Notes: generated by a model from the sequence alone, not told the origin. 64,000 nt of DNA from CALGDE01 sp964655355 (GCA_964655355.1 CAZZMD010000018.1:6162-70161); one strand, 5' to 3'; positions 42,355 to 51,911 are shown, counted from the first letter of the stretch. A program made the numbers and translations.

Positions 42355-43242
42355 ATGTTCAAGCGCCCTTTAATTTGCACCGATTTTGAAGATGGACTGG
42401 AGCGCCTCGCTCATCTCGTCCCAGCGCTAGCCGAAAGCGGGATGCGATCGCCCACCTTCCTCCATGTCATCCCTTTCGACTCTGGCTATGAGATGCCCCG
42501 GGAAGATAAAGAGAAGGTGGAAGCAGCGAAAGCCAAGCTCAGCCCAGCCCTAGAGGCAGCACAGGACGACATCACCCCCGCCATTGAGGTGCGCACCGGC
42601 CGGATCCAGGAAACCATCCAAAGCGTTGCAGAAAAATATGACTGTGATGTGGTGATTTTGGGGGGCTCCTCCCACACCCTACTCACGGAGCGGCTCTTTG
42701 GCAGCACCACGATCGCCCTGGCCCAGAAGGTTCAATACCCGCTGATGATTCTGCGCCCCGCGTTTATCGCCACCCTAACCACGGAAGAATTGGAGACGCG
42801 ATGCCGGAACCTATGCCGCACGGTGTTGCTCCCCTTCAGCGGTTCAAGCAACTCCAAGAGCCTGCTTAAGCAATTCGAAGCAATTTGCGAAGCCGATCGC
42901 ACCGATGGGGATGACTATATCGGCTGCGATCGCTGTATCCTGCTGCAGGTCGTCAACGAAGTCGCCCGGGGTATCCCCACGGATGATTTAGTGAGTGAGG
43001 CGAAGGATTCGTTAAAGGCAGCCGCCCAACCGATGGAGAAAATGGGTCTCCGGGTAGACACCGAAGTCGAAGTCGGTGAATTTGTAACAACCCTGCTGAA
43101 ATATGCGCGGACCAAGGATATTAGTGCGATCGCCATCCGCAGTAAGAAGCGAAATCGCCTTCTGGAACTATCAGTCCCCAGTAAAACCAGCAAAGTTCTC
43201 CGCAGCAGCCTCCACCCCCTGCTCTACTTCCCCGCCCCCTAA
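42355..43242 (+). CDS. Universal stress protein, tandem Usp domains
   Basis: A 295-residue protein with two Usp folds. The first (about 1-140) has the ATP-binding-type end CDVVILGGSSHTLLTERLFG, STTIALAQKVQYPLMIL. The second (about 158-295) starts TVLLPFSGSSNSKSLLKQF and ends with ISAIAIRSKKRNRLLELSVP, where the glycine-rich nucleotide loop is degenerate, so only the first domain may bind nucleotide. Such proteins are induced by nutrient or light stress; no partner gene is nearby. Start ATG 42355. The next gene begins 15 bp after its stop and is probably co-transcribed. Confidence 0.88.
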   Translation: MFKRPLICTDFEDGLERLAHLVPALAESGMRSPTFLHVIPFDSGYEMPREDKEKVEAAKAKLSPALEAAQDDITPAIEVRTGRIQETIQSVAEKYDCDVVILGGSSHTLLTERLFGSTTIALAQKVQYPLMILRPAFIATLTTEELETRCRNLCRTVLLPFSGSSNSKSLLKQFEAICEADRTDGDDYIGCDRCILLQVVNEVARGIPTDDLVSEAKDSLKAAAQPMEKMGLRVDTEVEVGEFVTTLLKYARTKDISAIAIRSKKRNRLLELSVPSKTSKVLRSSLHPLLYFPAP

Positions 43243-43257
43243 CCTTGGCCTGTAACC

Positions 43258-43965
43258 TTGGTTAGCGTCCCAACGGGCAAGCACTTTACGCGCGATCGCC
43301 TCCAAACGCATCTCTCCGCGCTGGGGGTGACGGCAGCGGCAAACCCGTTTGGGCAATTAACCCTGGTCTACGGGAGCCCATCCCGCCACTATCACAACGC
43401 CCAGCACATTGAAGCCTGCTTGGGATTATTGGCGCAGCACAGGGCGATCGCCCCCCACCCCCATGAGATTGCGATCGCCCTATGGTTCCACGACGCCATT
43501 TATGATCCCCGTCGTGTGGATAACGAACAGGCCAGCGCAAACTGGGCCGGGGAATTTCTGGGGAGCCAAGGCGTCGCCCAGCCCGTGATTGAGCGAATTA
43601 TAAATTTGATCCTGGCCACCCAAACCCACCACCTCTCAACCCAGGACGCCCAACTCATGATCGACATCGATCTAGCCATCCTGGGGAGCGATCGCCCGAC
43701 TTACGAGACCTATGCCCAAGCCATTCGCCGGGAGTATAGCTGGCTACCCGCAACGAAATATCGCGCCGGTCGAGCACAATTTCTCCAGACATTCTTGGCA
43801 CGCCCCACCCTCTTCCATACCACCCCCTTCCAAGAGCGGTATGAACGCCAAGCCAGGGAGAATATGACCCGGGAGCTAAAGGGACTAACCGACCCGCCCA
43901 AAGACGACCCTAGAGGCGATCGCGATACTTCGGACTCTCCTTCAACTGCTTCACCAGCTTTTTAA
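43258..43965 (+). CDS. HD-domain metal-dependent phosphohydrolase (predicted)
   Basis: A 235-residue protein of the predicted metal-dependent HD superfamily. The metal ligands are in SRHYHNAQHIEACL (early His), WFHDAIYDP (the His-Asp pair, about residues 77-78) and a later Asp in MIDIDLAILGS. This small-protein group usually has unknown substrates. The open frame starts at TTG 43258, 15 bp after the Usp gene, with no ATG before the domain, so a non-ATG start is likely. The C-terminal 20 residues overlap the 3' end of the convergent manC gene by 56 bp. Function beyond phosphohydrolase chemistry is not known. Confidence 0.8.
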   Translation: MVSVPTGKHFTRDRLQTHLSALGVTAAANPFGQLTLVYGSPSRHYHNAQHIEACLGLLAQHRAIAPHPHEIAIALWFHDAIYDPRRVDNEQASANWAGEFLGSQGVAQPVIERIINLILATQTHHLSTQDAQLMIDIDLAILGSDRPTYETYAQAIRREYSWLPATKYRAGRAQFLQTFLARPTLFHTTPFQERYERQARENMTRELKGLTDPPKDDPRGDRDTSDSPSTASPAF

Positions 43966-45007
43966 TATCCTGGGTGCGGGACTTGTGGACCACCAAGGTG
44001 ACATTCCCATCCCGGACCACCACCACATCCTCCAGCCCCACCGTCGCAACCAACTCCTGGTCATCGCCAGTGTGAATAATGCAACCCTGGGTATCCAGAC
44101 ACATGTGCCCCCCCTGGATCACATTATCCGCATCCCCCCGCAGCAGGCGCTCCACCGCATTCCAATCCCCCAAATCATCCCAACCAAACGCCGCCGGCAA
44201 TACACAGGCGCGATCGGTTTTTTCCATCAGGGCATAATCCACACTCAACTTCGGCAGCTCATCATAGGCATCCACCCCCTTCTCCGCCAACGGTTGCAAA
44301 ATCTCCGGCGCATGGCGACGCAACTCCTCAATCACCATCCCCGCCGGAAACACAAACATGCCGCTATTCCAAGTAAACCGCCCGGTCGCCAAAAACTCCT
44401 CCGCCGTTGCCCGATCCGGCTTTTCCGTAAAGCGACTCACCTGATAAGCGGTCGCCCCGTCAAACTCGCCAACGGTCTCCCCCTGCTCGATATAGCCATA
44501 GCCCGTCGCCGGCTGATTCGGGGTAATCCCCAGGGTCACGATCGCCTGCTTTTCCTTCGCCACGGCCACCGCCGCTTGCAGGGTTTTAGCAAAAGCCGCC
44601 GGATCCCCAATCCAATGATCCGCCGGAAAAAACCCTAAAATCGCATCGTCGCCATAGCGCTCCGCCGCCATCAACGCCGCCCACGCCACCGCCGGAGCCG
44701 TATCCCGCCCCTGGGGCTCCACCAATAAATTTGCCTCCGGCAACCCCGGCATCTGCGATCGCACCCCATCCGCCAAATGGCTCGCCGTCACCACCCACAA
44801 CTTGTCTTCGCCACCACACAACGCCCCCAAGCGATCGCCCGTCGCCTGCAACAAACTGCGATCGCTCCCGTCCAAACATAAGAACTGCTTCGGACGATGG
44901 AAACGGCTGAGGGGCCAAAACCGTTCCCCCTTTCCGCCGGCCAAAATAATCGGCACCAATCCCTCCACAGCCCCAGCCCCAATATCAGCCCCAATAACCG
45001 CAGCCAT
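43910..45007 (-). CDS. manC: Mannose-1-phosphate guanylyltransferase
   Basis: A 365-residue nucleotidyltransferase that makes GDP-mannose from mannose-1-phosphate and GTP, feeding exopolysaccharide, lipopolysaccharide and glycoprotein synthesis. The N-terminal activation site is VPIILAGGKGERFWPLSR with the family-specific RFWPLSR; FFPADHWIGD and RFTEKPDRATAEEFL with GRFTWNSGMFVF complete the catalytic fold. The C-terminal part ends in the beta-helix, without the isomerase domain of bifunctional ManC/AlgA. The first 15 residues (MAAVIGADIGAGAVE) are an unusual extension and the real start might be internal. Convergent with the HD gene, sharing 56 bp. Confidence 0.93.
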   Translation of the reverse strand: MAAVIGADIGAGAVEGLVPIILAGGKGERFWPLSRFHRPKQFLCLDGSDRSLLQATGDRLGALCGGEDKLWVVTASHLADGVRSQMPGLPEANLLVEPQGRDTAPAVAWAALMAAERYGDDAILGFFPADHWIGDPAAFAKTLQAAVAVAKEKQAIVTLGITPNQPATGYGYIEQGETVGEFDGATAYQVSRFTEKPDRATAEEFLATGRFTWNSGMFVFPAGMVIEELRRHAPEILQPLAEKGVDAYDELPKLSVDYALMEKTDRACVLPAAFGWDDLGDWNAVERLLRGDADNVIQGGHMCLDTQGCIIHTGDDQELVATVGLEDVVVVRDGNVTLVVHKSRTQDIKKLVKQLKESPKYRDRL

Positions 45008-45622
45008 ATAACCCCTCCCAAACCTGACTATGTGAAATGCTAGATCTAACCCACGGCACTAGGATAACCAGGGTCAAGGGCGATACCCGTGTCCCCGTCA
45101 GCCCCCTGCCCTAGGCTAGGATACTGAAGTGTCACCCAGGAATCCGGACGGATTCCCCAAGACGCAAGCCCAACCTTCAGGGTCGACTCTCAAGTAAACC
45201 TTTATACTTCTTCCTTGGCAGGCTCCCCTAGCAAAGGAGCACCCACTCCCCAGTAAATTTCAAAACCTATCAATCCCTCCCTACAATATCTATCCAGACG
45301 ATCCATCCGGCTCAACTCACCCCCCAGGGACCTCCCTTTTTGAGGGCACTCCACGGTTTCAGAGCACCCCTGCCAGGTCAGCCATCTAATTTTGGCACCT
45401 GATTTTGGTCTCATTCTGTCTCATTCTGACGTGCCCCCCATTGTTCGCATCTACTACCATGGCAATGGGACAACCAGGGTCTGCTAACGGGATTGAGCAG
45501 CCATTTCACAGACCCCTTTTCACAGACCCCTTAAGACGCCCAAGGGCACCCCGCGATCGCCATCGATTGCCCACCCTCACCTGACCCCGCCCCCACCTCA
45601 ATTCGAACCCCCGTTCGGCCCT
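45008..45622. other. Intergenic stretch, upstream of manC and the Ser/Thr kinase gene
   Basis: No supportable gene; a 70-codon minus-strand frame at 45202-45414 lacks a ribosome binding site. It holds a small hairpin GGAATCC (45139-45145) / GGATTCC (45150-45156), a 10-bp duplication TCTCATTCTG near 45409-45428, and a 14-bp duplication TTTCACAGACCCCT at 45505-45532. It must contain the divergent promoters of manC and the kinase gene. Confidence 0.55.
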
Positions 45623-47161
45623 ATGACGGATCCCAACATTGGTCGCTTACTCGCTGATCGTTACCAGCTAATGGAGCTGGTGGGACGAGGGGCCATGGGG
45701 CGCGTTTATCGGGCACGTCATGTCCTGCTCGATGCCCCCGTCGCCGTAAAATTCCTCGCCCAAACCCTCCTCAACAAAAAAATGCGCGATCGCTTCACCC
45801 TGGAAGCCCGCGCCTGCTTCTCCCTGGGCCAGAAAAGCCGCAACATCGTCCAAGTCTTGGACTACGGCATCAGCGACGACGAAATCCCCTTCTACGTCAT
45901 GGAATACCTAGAAGGGCGAGACCTGAGCATGATCATCAAGCGGGAAACCATCCCCCTGCCCCGTTTTTTGAACATGGCCCACCAAATTTGCGCCGGGCTC
46001 CAATCCGCCCACCAAGGGCTCATCATCGACGGCAAAGTCTGCCCCATCATCCACCGGGACATCAAACCCAGTAACCTGCTCGTCATCGAAGACCCGGAGC
46101 AAGGCGAAACCGTCAAAATCCTCGACTTCGGCATCGCCAAACTCCTCCAGGACGACAACGGTCAAACCAGCCATTTTATGGGCACCCTCGCCTACTCCTC
46201 CCCCGAACAAATGGAGGGAAAAGAGCTGAATGGTCAGGCGGATATCTACAGCCTGGGCATTGTCATGTATGAAATGCTGACGGGGAAAATGCCCCTCCAG
46301 GCGGACACCCATTCCTTCGGAAGCTGGTATAAAACCCACCGGGAACAGCCCCCGCGCCCCATAGAAGCGGTCCGTCCCGGTCTCAAAGTACCCAAGCCCC
46401 TGGAACAGCTCGTCATGCAGTGCCTGGCGAAGAAACCGGACAATCGCCCCCGGGGGGTCAGTGAAATCCTGCGCATTTTGGAACCGATGGAGCACCGGTA
46501 TAAACCCGGTCGGGCCATCAGCCAACGCATTGGCGACACCCTCTCCCGGGCGAATATCCCCGAGCCCGACCAGCAGAGTGTCCAAACCGCCGGCAAGAAC
46601 GTCGATCCGGATACCATCTGCCGCCTGCAAACCTGGCCCGCCGACAAACCCACCGCGGAAATCGTCTTCCCCCACATCGTTCCATCGAGCCGAGCCCCCC
46701 TGGTCACCAAGTGGGTGATGTTACCGGAAGAGCTGATTGAGGCGGTGAAAGAGCAGGAATCGGCCGAGGAGATGTACCACCGCTTCCAAGGCACCATGAC
46801 CCCCCATCCCATGGTGCTGTGGCTTACGGTGCTCCATGTGCAGTGGGGAAGCGAGCCAGAGCGTCGCCCGAAATGGCTGCCCTGCTATTTGGATCTCAAG
46901 CGATCGCCCTGGTTAAAACTGCTAGAAATTCTGTGCAAGACCGGCGAATATCGAGTTTTATTTTTCGCCCTAGAGGATCCCCAGCTCTGTCGCCATGTGG
47001 CCAAAATCACCCTCGATTCCTCCCATCGCCAAATACTGTACCGGTGGATGGAAAAGAGTAAGGGGATGCCCGCCACCCAGGCCAATTTGAGCAAAGTGAA
47101 GCTCAAGCAGGGACTGGATCGACTCAAACCCCAAATCATCCAGCAATTGGAAGGCCGATAA
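45623..47161 (+). CDS. Eukaryotic-type serine/threonine protein kinase with C-terminal regulatory region
   Basis: A 512-residue soluble kinase. The PknB-like catalytic domain spans residues 14-290: glycine-rich loop VGRGAMGRVYRA, ATP-binding K43 in VAVKFL, catalytic loop HRDIKPSN with D146, DFGIAK metal-binding motif, and an APE-equivalent SSPEQ. The remaining 220 residues contain no membrane helix, PASTA or tetratricopeptide repeat; an ILRILEPMEHRYKPG linker is followed by a globular region (RLQTWPADKPTAEIVFPHIV, SSRAPLVTKWVMLPEELIEA) found in cyanobacterial kinases but without a name I know. All catalytic residues are intact. The substrate is unknown and no phosphatase is nearby. Confidence 0.9.
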   Translation: MTDPNIGRLLADRYQLMELVGRGAMGRVYRARHVLLDAPVAVKFLAQTLLNKKMRDRFTLEARACFSLGQKSRNIVQVLDYGISDDEIPFYVMEYLEGRDLSMIIKRETIPLPRFLNMAHQICAGLQSAHQGLIIDGKVCPIIHRDIKPSNLLVIEDPEQGETVKILDFGIAKLLQDDNGQTSHFMGTLAYSSPEQMEGKELNGQADIYSLGIVMYEMLTGKMPLQADTHSFGSWYKTHREQPPRPIEAVRPGLKVPKPLEQLVMQCLAKKPDNRPRGVSEILRILEPMEHRYKPGRAISQRIGDTLSRANIPEPDQQSVQTAGKNVDPDTICRLQTWPADKPTAEIVFPHIVPSSRAPLVTKWVMLPEELIEAVKEQESAEEMYHRFQGTMTPHPMVLWLTVLHVQWGSEPERRPKWLPCYLDLKRSPWLKLLEILCKTGEYRVLFFALEDPQLCRHVAKITLDSSHRQILYRWMEKSKGMPATQANLSKVKLKQGLDRLKPQIIQQLEGR

Positions 47162-47252
47162 ATAAGCTGATTGCCACAGGTCGCAGTTCTGGTCAAACAG
47201 AGCTTGCATTAGCCGTTAGTCCGCTCTGCGAGGTCATGCCATAAACATGTAA

Positions 47253-47288
47253 TAAGCCGCTCCCACGGTAAATCGTGGAAGCGGCTTA
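47253..47288. terminator. Strong bidirectional hairpin
   Basis: TAAGCCGCT (47253-47261) pairs with AGCGGCTTA (47280-47288), and the stem continues through CCACG/CGTGG after one mismatch. It lies between the 3' ends of the kinase gene (+) and the 47370-47576 gene (-), and on the minus strand it is followed by TTATTA, as expected for a shared terminator. Confidence 0.75.
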
Positions 47289-47369
47289 GGATTGCATAGT
47301 TCGATCAACGTGATGGGATTGCTGACCGAACCTTTCTAGGATGCAAGGGCACGGAAGGAAGCGAAACGC

Positions 47370-47576
47370 CTAGTAAGCCAAAGTTTCTAGGGTCTCCCGC
47401 AAGTAGCGGCGCACTAAGCTATCAACATTATTCATTTGCTCAGCGGATTGCTCCTGTTTCCACTGCTGGAATCCAGAACTGGTTGCGATCGCTTCCTTAA
47501 GGTTTTGCCAAATAGCGGCGTCATCAGTACTAGCCTTTGCGGCAGCAGGGATGGGGGACGAAATAGGGTGTGCCAT
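47370..47576 (-). CDS. Small conserved-type cyanobacterial protein
   Basis: A 68-residue soluble protein with a perfect AGGAGG ribosome binding site five bases before its ATG, strong evidence that it is expressed. The sequence is Ala- and Ser-rich at the start, then WQNLKEAIATSSGFQQWKQE and a helical C-terminus VRRYLRETLETLAY. I do not know a named domain, although the helical WxxLKxAIxxSSGFxxW pattern looks conserved in type. It ends before a strong terminator hairpin. The function is unknown. Confidence 0.8.
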   Translation of the reverse strand: MAHPISSPIPAAAKASTDDAAIWQNLKEAIATSSGFQQWKQEQSAEQMNNVDSLVRRYLRETLETLAY

Positions 47577-47874
47577 GGAGCCTCCTAAGATTTAGGCTAG
47601 AGCGTTATCAATGATAATCTGGCGCTGACTCCGGTCTGCAATGGCGGTGCAGCGTTCTTTCAGCGACGGTGTAAAGAGTGACAAGGTAGCCCATGCTAAC
47701 TCTCTTCTATATTCTAGTTGTAACGTAAATGGGCCCCCTGCGTTGGTCAGCCATGAACATATCGGGTTGGGTTATTCCCCCTTTCAAGCCGGCACTAATT
47801 GCAGCGAGAGGGTCCACAAAACAGTCAGTTCTGAGTTATTTTGAAAGTCGGCCTTCCACAACACCAGGGGCACG
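47577..47874. other. Divergent promoter region
   Basis: About 300 bp between the divergent small-protein and DUF3082 genes. No coding frame or convincing promoter hexamers can be supported; AT content rises around 47700-47725, which is where a promoter is most likely. Confidence 0.4.
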
Positions 47875-48237
47875 ATGGACCAGCCAAGCAACCCAAACTC
47901 TGAACCTAACCCCCCATCAGAGACCACGCCGATCGCCCCCGAAACCGGGGAAGCGAAAAGCTCCCTACCGTCCCCCTTTAACTGCATTAGCGGTTCGGCG
48001 ATCGCGGGGGGTCTAGCCACGGCGCTATACTTCCTGACCACATCCATTGCCGGCAACTTTGCCGCCAAGCCCCTGACCACCAGCAATCCCTTAGCACAGA
48101 ATATTTCCTCCCTGGTCCGAACAACGGTGGTCGGCGTCAGTGCCCTGGGGACCGGCGTATTCGCCTTTGTTGCCCTAGGATTACTCGCCCTAGGCATCCA
48201 AATCCTGGTGAAAGGCGATCGCCAACCCTCCGCCTAA
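47875..48237 (+). CDS. DUF3082 membrane protein
   Basis: A 120-residue protein typical of cyanobacteria. A Pro/Ser/Glu-rich N-terminus of about 30 residues precedes two transmembrane helices (ISGSAIAGGLATALYFLTTS and VVGVSALGTGVFAFVALGLL), separated by a short loop with NPLAQNISSLVRTTVVG, the family pattern. The function of DUF3082 is not known. Start ATG 47875. The photolyase gene follows 43 bp downstream on the same strand and may be in the same transcript. Confidence 0.8.
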   Translation: MDQPSNPNSEPNPPSETTPIAPETGEAKSSLPSPFNCISGSAIAGGLATALYFLTTSIAGNFAAKPLTTSNPLAQNISSLVRTTVVGVSALGTGVFAFVALGLLALGIQILVKGDRQPSA

Positions 48238-48280
48238 AACATCCCCACCCCCTTTTCCCCACGACCTCTGATTCATCCCC

Positions 48281-49819
48281 ATGGCAAAAACTGGCGTTTG
48301 GATTCTTGGGGATCAACTCTGGTCCCAACAGGCCGCATTAGCAGTCCAAGCAGACCATAAAAACGAAACGCCAGTCATCCTCATTGAATCCACCCATTGG
48401 GTCAGCCAACGGCGTTATCACCGCCAGAAACTGGTCCTAATTTGGTCAGCAATGCGCCATTTTGTGGAGGACTTAAAAGCATCCGGATGGGACGCCACCT
48501 GGCAAGCAACTCAAGGATTTGAAGAGGCTTTAATCCCTTGGATCAAGCACCATGGGATCGAGCGGTTATGCGTCATGGCTCCCGTCGATCGCCCGTTCCT
48601 GAAGGTGATTAAGGGGCTCGACTTACCCTGCGAGCTAGAGATTTTGCCAAACAACCAATTTCTCTGGACCGAATCAGAATTATTGAGCTGGTTTGGTAAG
48701 CGAAAGCGACTATTAATGGAAGATTTCTACCGATTTAGTCGGAAACGCTGGAATGTATTGATGGATCCCGAGGATGATAAAAACCCCCTAGGCGATCGCT
48801 GGAATTTCGACAAAGACAACCGCAAACCTCCGAAAGGCGATATCAATCCCCCCGAACCAATCACCTTTACCCCGGATGACATTGTTCAAGATGTCATCGC
48901 TAAGGTCGAAAGCTTAGAAATACCTTTATTCGGTGAAATTAAGCCCTTTTATTGGGGAACTACCCGTGCCCAAGCTCTGATGGTTCTCGACAATTTTATT
49001 GAGCAGCGCCTCACCCAATTCGGTCCCTACCAAGACGCAATGGTGATCGGGGAAGATACCATGTGGCATACCCTGATTTCCCCTTATCTCAACATTGGGT
49101 TGCTACATCCCCTAGAGGTGATCCAAAAAATTGAGGATGCCTATCATCAAACATCAAATATCCCTTTAAATAGCGTAGAAGGGGTGATTCGTCAGATTTT
49201 AGGGTGGCGAGAATATATTCGAGGGATTTATTCCTATGCCTTAATTGAGGTCGATCAGGGTTATAGCGATCGCAACTGGTTCGATCATCAGGAACCCTTG
49301 CCGGAGTTTTTCTGGACCGGAGAAACCGAAATGAATTGCCTGAGCACCATCATCAATCAAATTGATCGGACCGCCTATGCCCACCATATTCAGCGACTGA
49401 TGATCCTAGGCAATTTCGCACTGATTGCGGGGCTCAATCCCCAAGCGGTGGAAAGTTGGTTCCATGCGGTATTTATTGATTCCTATGACTGGGTCATGCA
49501 GCCCAATGTATTGGGTATGGGAATTTTCGCCGACGGTGGTTTGATGGCCTCCAAACCCTATGCAGCATCGGCAAATTATGTGAATAAGATGAGCAATTAT
49601 TGCAAGGGATGTGCCTATAAACCCAAGGTCCGAACCGGGGAAAAGGCGTGCCCCTTTAATTTTTTCTATTGGGATTTTCTGGCGCGCCATGAGGAAAAAC
49701 TGCGATCGCAAGGACGAATGTCGCTGGTCCTGAAACACATTGAAAAAATGGACCCCGATGAACTAACAAAAATTCGGGCAATGGCCCAGCAATGGCACGA
49801 AACGGCAAAGGCAACTTAG
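48281..49819 (+). CDS. FeS-containing bacterial cryptochrome/(6-4) photolyase (PhrB/CryB type)
   Basis: A 512-residue flavoprotein of the FeS-BCP class that repairs (6-4) photoproducts with light, as shown for Agrobacterium PhrB. The four cysteines ligating the 4Fe-4S cluster are at C353 (EMNCLST), C441 and C444 (NYCKGCAYK) and C457 (KACPFNF); each is offset by exactly three from PhrB (350, 438, 441, 454), which supports both the family and the chosen start. The N-terminal Rossmann domain begins WILGDQLWSQQAAL and would bind the lumazine antenna; the FAD-binding domain has GVIRQILGWREYIRGIY and MQPNVLGMGIFADGGLMASK. All landmarks are intact. It differs from CPD photolyase by the metal cluster. 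Confidence 0.93.
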   Translation: MAKTGVWILGDQLWSQQAALAVQADHKNETPVILIESTHWVSQRRYHRQKLVLIWSAMRHFVEDLKASGWDATWQATQGFEEALIPWIKHHGIERLCVMAPVDRPFLKVIKGLDLPCELEILPNNQFLWTESELLSWFGKRKRLLMEDFYRFSRKRWNVLMDPEDDKNPLGDRWNFDKDNRKPPKGDINPPEPITFTPDDIVQDVIAKVESLEIPLFGEIKPFYWGTTRAQALMVLDNFIEQRLTQFGPYQDAMVIGEDTMWHTLISPYLNIGLLHPLEVIQKIEDAYHQTSNIPLNSVEGVIRQILGWREYIRGIYSYALIEVDQGYSDRNWFDHQEPLPEFFWTGETEMNCLSTIINQIDRTAYAHHIQRLMILGNFALIAGLNPQAVESWFHAVFIDSYDWVMQPNVLGMGIFADGGLMASKPYAASANYVNKMSNYCKGCAYKPKVRTGEKACPFNFFYWDFLARHEEKLRSQGRMSLVLKHIEKMDPDELTKIRAMAQQWHETAKAT

Positions 49820-49855
49820 GAAGTGCCCATTAGGTCCCATTAGGAGGGGATGGAG

Positions 49856-50716
49856 ATGACGCTAGCACCGTGGCAAGTTCGCAATTTTACGTTTGATTGG
49901 ACGCGCACCTATTTGATGGGGGTATTAAATGTGACCCCCGACAGTTTTAGCGATGGAGGGCAATTCGACACCCTAGACCGGGCGATCGCCCAGGCCCATC
50001 GGATGGTGGCCGACGGGGCGGATATTCTCGACATTGGCGGACAATCGACCCGCCCCAATGCGGAGACGGTGTCCTTAGAAGAAGAACTGCGGCGGGTGGT
50101 GCCGGTGGTGAAGGCCCTGCGATCAGGCAATGATAATTTTGCGCCGTTGGATGTGCCAATTTCGGTAGATACGACCCGTACCGAAGTGGCAGAAGGGGCG
50201 ATCGCCGCGGGAGCCGATATGGTCAACGATGTCTCCGGGGGCACCTATGAAGCACGGATGTTACCGACGATCGCCAAACTAGGCGTACCAGCGTTTCTAA
50301 TGCACCTGCGGGGAACGCCAAAAACGATGCAAAAAATGACGGACTACGACGATCTCATGGGTGAGCTGCTGCGGGTATTGGATGCGCGGAAAGCATCGGC
50401 GATCGCAGCGGGGATCAAACCGGAATTAATCGCCCTGGATCCAGGCATTGGATTCGCCAAGACCGTAGACCAGAATTTAGAGATTTTGCGGCGATCACGG
50501 GAGTTCCAGTCCCTGGAGTGCCCCATATTAATCGGTCCCTCCCGCAAAAGTTTTATCGGCAAAGTGCTAAACCAGCCGGACCCCATGGATCGGGTTTGGG
50601 GCACCGGAGCCGCCTGTGCAGCGGCGATCGCAGGGGGAGCCCAGGTCTTGCGCATCCACGACGTCGCCGAAATGGCACAGATAACCCGCCTCAGTGACGC
50701 CATTTGGCGAGAGTGA
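49856..50716 (+). CDS. folP: Dihydropteroate synthase
   Basis: A TIM-barrel enzyme of 286 residues joining p-aminobenzoate to the pterin pyrophosphate in folate synthesis. Signatures are LMGVLNVTPDSFSDGGQF, the pterin loop ILDIGGQSTRPNAETVS, ISVDTTR, VNDVSGG, and LDPGIGFAKT with GPSRKSFIGKV. All catalytic and substrate-binding residues are present. The sequence AGGAGG at 49842-49847 is only two bases before ATG 49850 but eight bases before ATG 49856, so the latter is the better start (MTLAPWQVRNF). The gene follows the photolyase gene by 36 bp and may share its transcript. Confidence 0.96.
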   Translation: MTLAPWQVRNFTFDWTRTYLMGVLNVTPDSFSDGGQFDTLDRAIAQAHRMVADGADILDIGGQSTRPNAETVSLEEELRRVVPVVKALRSGNDNFAPLDVPISVDTTRTEVAEGAIAAGADMVNDVSGGTYEARMLPTIAKLGVPAFLMHLRGTPKTMQKMTDYDDLMGELLRVLDARKASAIAAGIKPELIALDPGIGFAKTVDQNLEILRRSREFQSLECPILIGPSRKSFIGKVLNQPDPMDRVWGTGAACAAAIAGGAQVLRIHDVAEMAQITRLSDAIWRE

Positions 50717-50763
50717 TTTTTTTGAAACTTAGATTTTCAAGAATCCTCCTGTCGCTGATCTTC

Positions 50764-51687
50764 CTAGGCAACGGGGACCCGGGGAGCCAACACCTGACGC
50801 TCATTCATCATCCAAAATCCTTCAAACCGCTCGCTGTCGGGATTTTTCTGGATGGCAATAAAATGCAATCCTTGGGCGGCGGTCTTCAACGTCTCCAAAC
50901 TTTGCCCCTCTTCCTTCGTTTTGGCATCGGGCAAATTGGCAAACACCCAGCGATCGCCCACCCCGGTCTCCAAAATCATTTGGTCGGGAAAATCCGACTG
51001 TTTCGACGACAAACTCGACGGCTTTTCCTGGACCTCCACCCGCAAAAAGCCCATCTCTAGCCCCGACATCCAAGCGGCGATCGCCTTCGCCCGCGGGGAA
51101 AACACCAACACCCCCGGCACCATGGTGTCATCCTCCAGCCCAAACAACTCCAGGGGCAACGCCTCTCCAAAATCAATCTCCCACTCATTCATTTCTCGAA
51201 GCGCGCTCACCGGCAACGACACCACCGCCCACTTCTGCCCCAACAGCGCATCGGGGAGAGGACGCGCCGCCGGGGGAGGCAAATACAACGCCGCCGCCTG
51301 GGCACTGGCTTGGTAACCGGGCTCATTGGGATACACCGTTTCCAGGCGCTCATCAATCCAGCGCTCCATCAAAATCGTCCGCTGGCTCAGGGACGCTTTC
51401 ACATTCACCGCCTGACAGCCCGCCTCGATCGCCTTACGCAACGCCTGCCGAAAAAACCGCACCTTATCCGGCTTGACGCCACTCTCCGCGATCGCCGCCT
51501 TCATGGCATTAGCAACGGTGATGGAGTTGACCTCCGTATTGGCGCAAAAAACGGAATAGCGATAGATCTTGGACAAATCCGCCCCCAGATCCGTGGGACT
51601 TTCGCAGATCAACACTTCCCAACGCTTCTTCTCGTTCTCGTCCAAAATGGGGCGCGAATAAAAATCCAGTTCCCAAACCACCGCCAT
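50764..51687 (-). CDS. Tab2/Atab2-family (DUF1092) RNA-binding protein
   Basis: A 307-residue member of a family restricted to oxygenic phototrophs. Chlamydomonas Tab2 and Arabidopsis Atab2 bind photosystem mRNAs and are needed for translation of photosystem I (and II) subunits. The N-terminal signature WELDFYSRPILDENEKKRWE and the ICESP follow-up are clear, as are FRQALRKAIEAGCQAVNVKA, SRRT-type region SLSQRTILMERW, and the C-terminal ILETGVGDRWVFANL. Length and order match cyanobacterial homologs. The cyanobacterial protein probably has a similar role in photosystem synthesis. It converges on folP, 47 bp apart. Confidence 0.92.
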   Translation of the reverse strand: MAVVWELDFYSRPILDENEKKRWEVLICESPTDLGADLSKIYRYSVFCANTEVNSITVANAMKAAIAESGVKPDKVRFFRQALRKAIEAGCQAVNVKASLSQRTILMERWIDERLETVYPNEPGYQASAQAAALYLPPPAARPLPDALLGQKWAVVSLPVSALREMNEWEIDFGEALPLELFGLEDDTMVPGVLVFSPRAKAIAAWMSGLEMGFLRVEVQEKPSSLSSKQSDFPDQMILETGVGDRWVFANLPDAKTKEEGQSLETLKTAAQGLHFIAIQKNPDSERFEGFWMMNERQVLAPRVPVA

Positions 51688-51911
51688 AGGTTTCTCCGCT
51701 GCCGCCCGGGGCGCTTACAAATGAAATGTAAAATCTAAAAACTTTTTGATCGTATCTCAAATCGTTAGCCCCACCGGACTCCGTAATGTTTTGGAGGATT
51801 GGGAACGATTATGGCGGTGATTAAGGGAGAGCCGTCGATGGGCAGTCGATGGGCGGTCAGAGATATGGCAAGATTTGGGCAAATGACACGCGCGGGGACG
51901 GACAAAAAACA

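Noticed and set aside
45202..45414. 70-codon minus-strand ORF
   Set aside because: No ribosome binding site, irregular composition, and it ends in repeat-rich DNA.
47641..47844. 67-codon ORF between the small protein gene and the DUF3082 gene
   Set aside because: It occupies the divergent promoter region and lacks a ribosome binding site.
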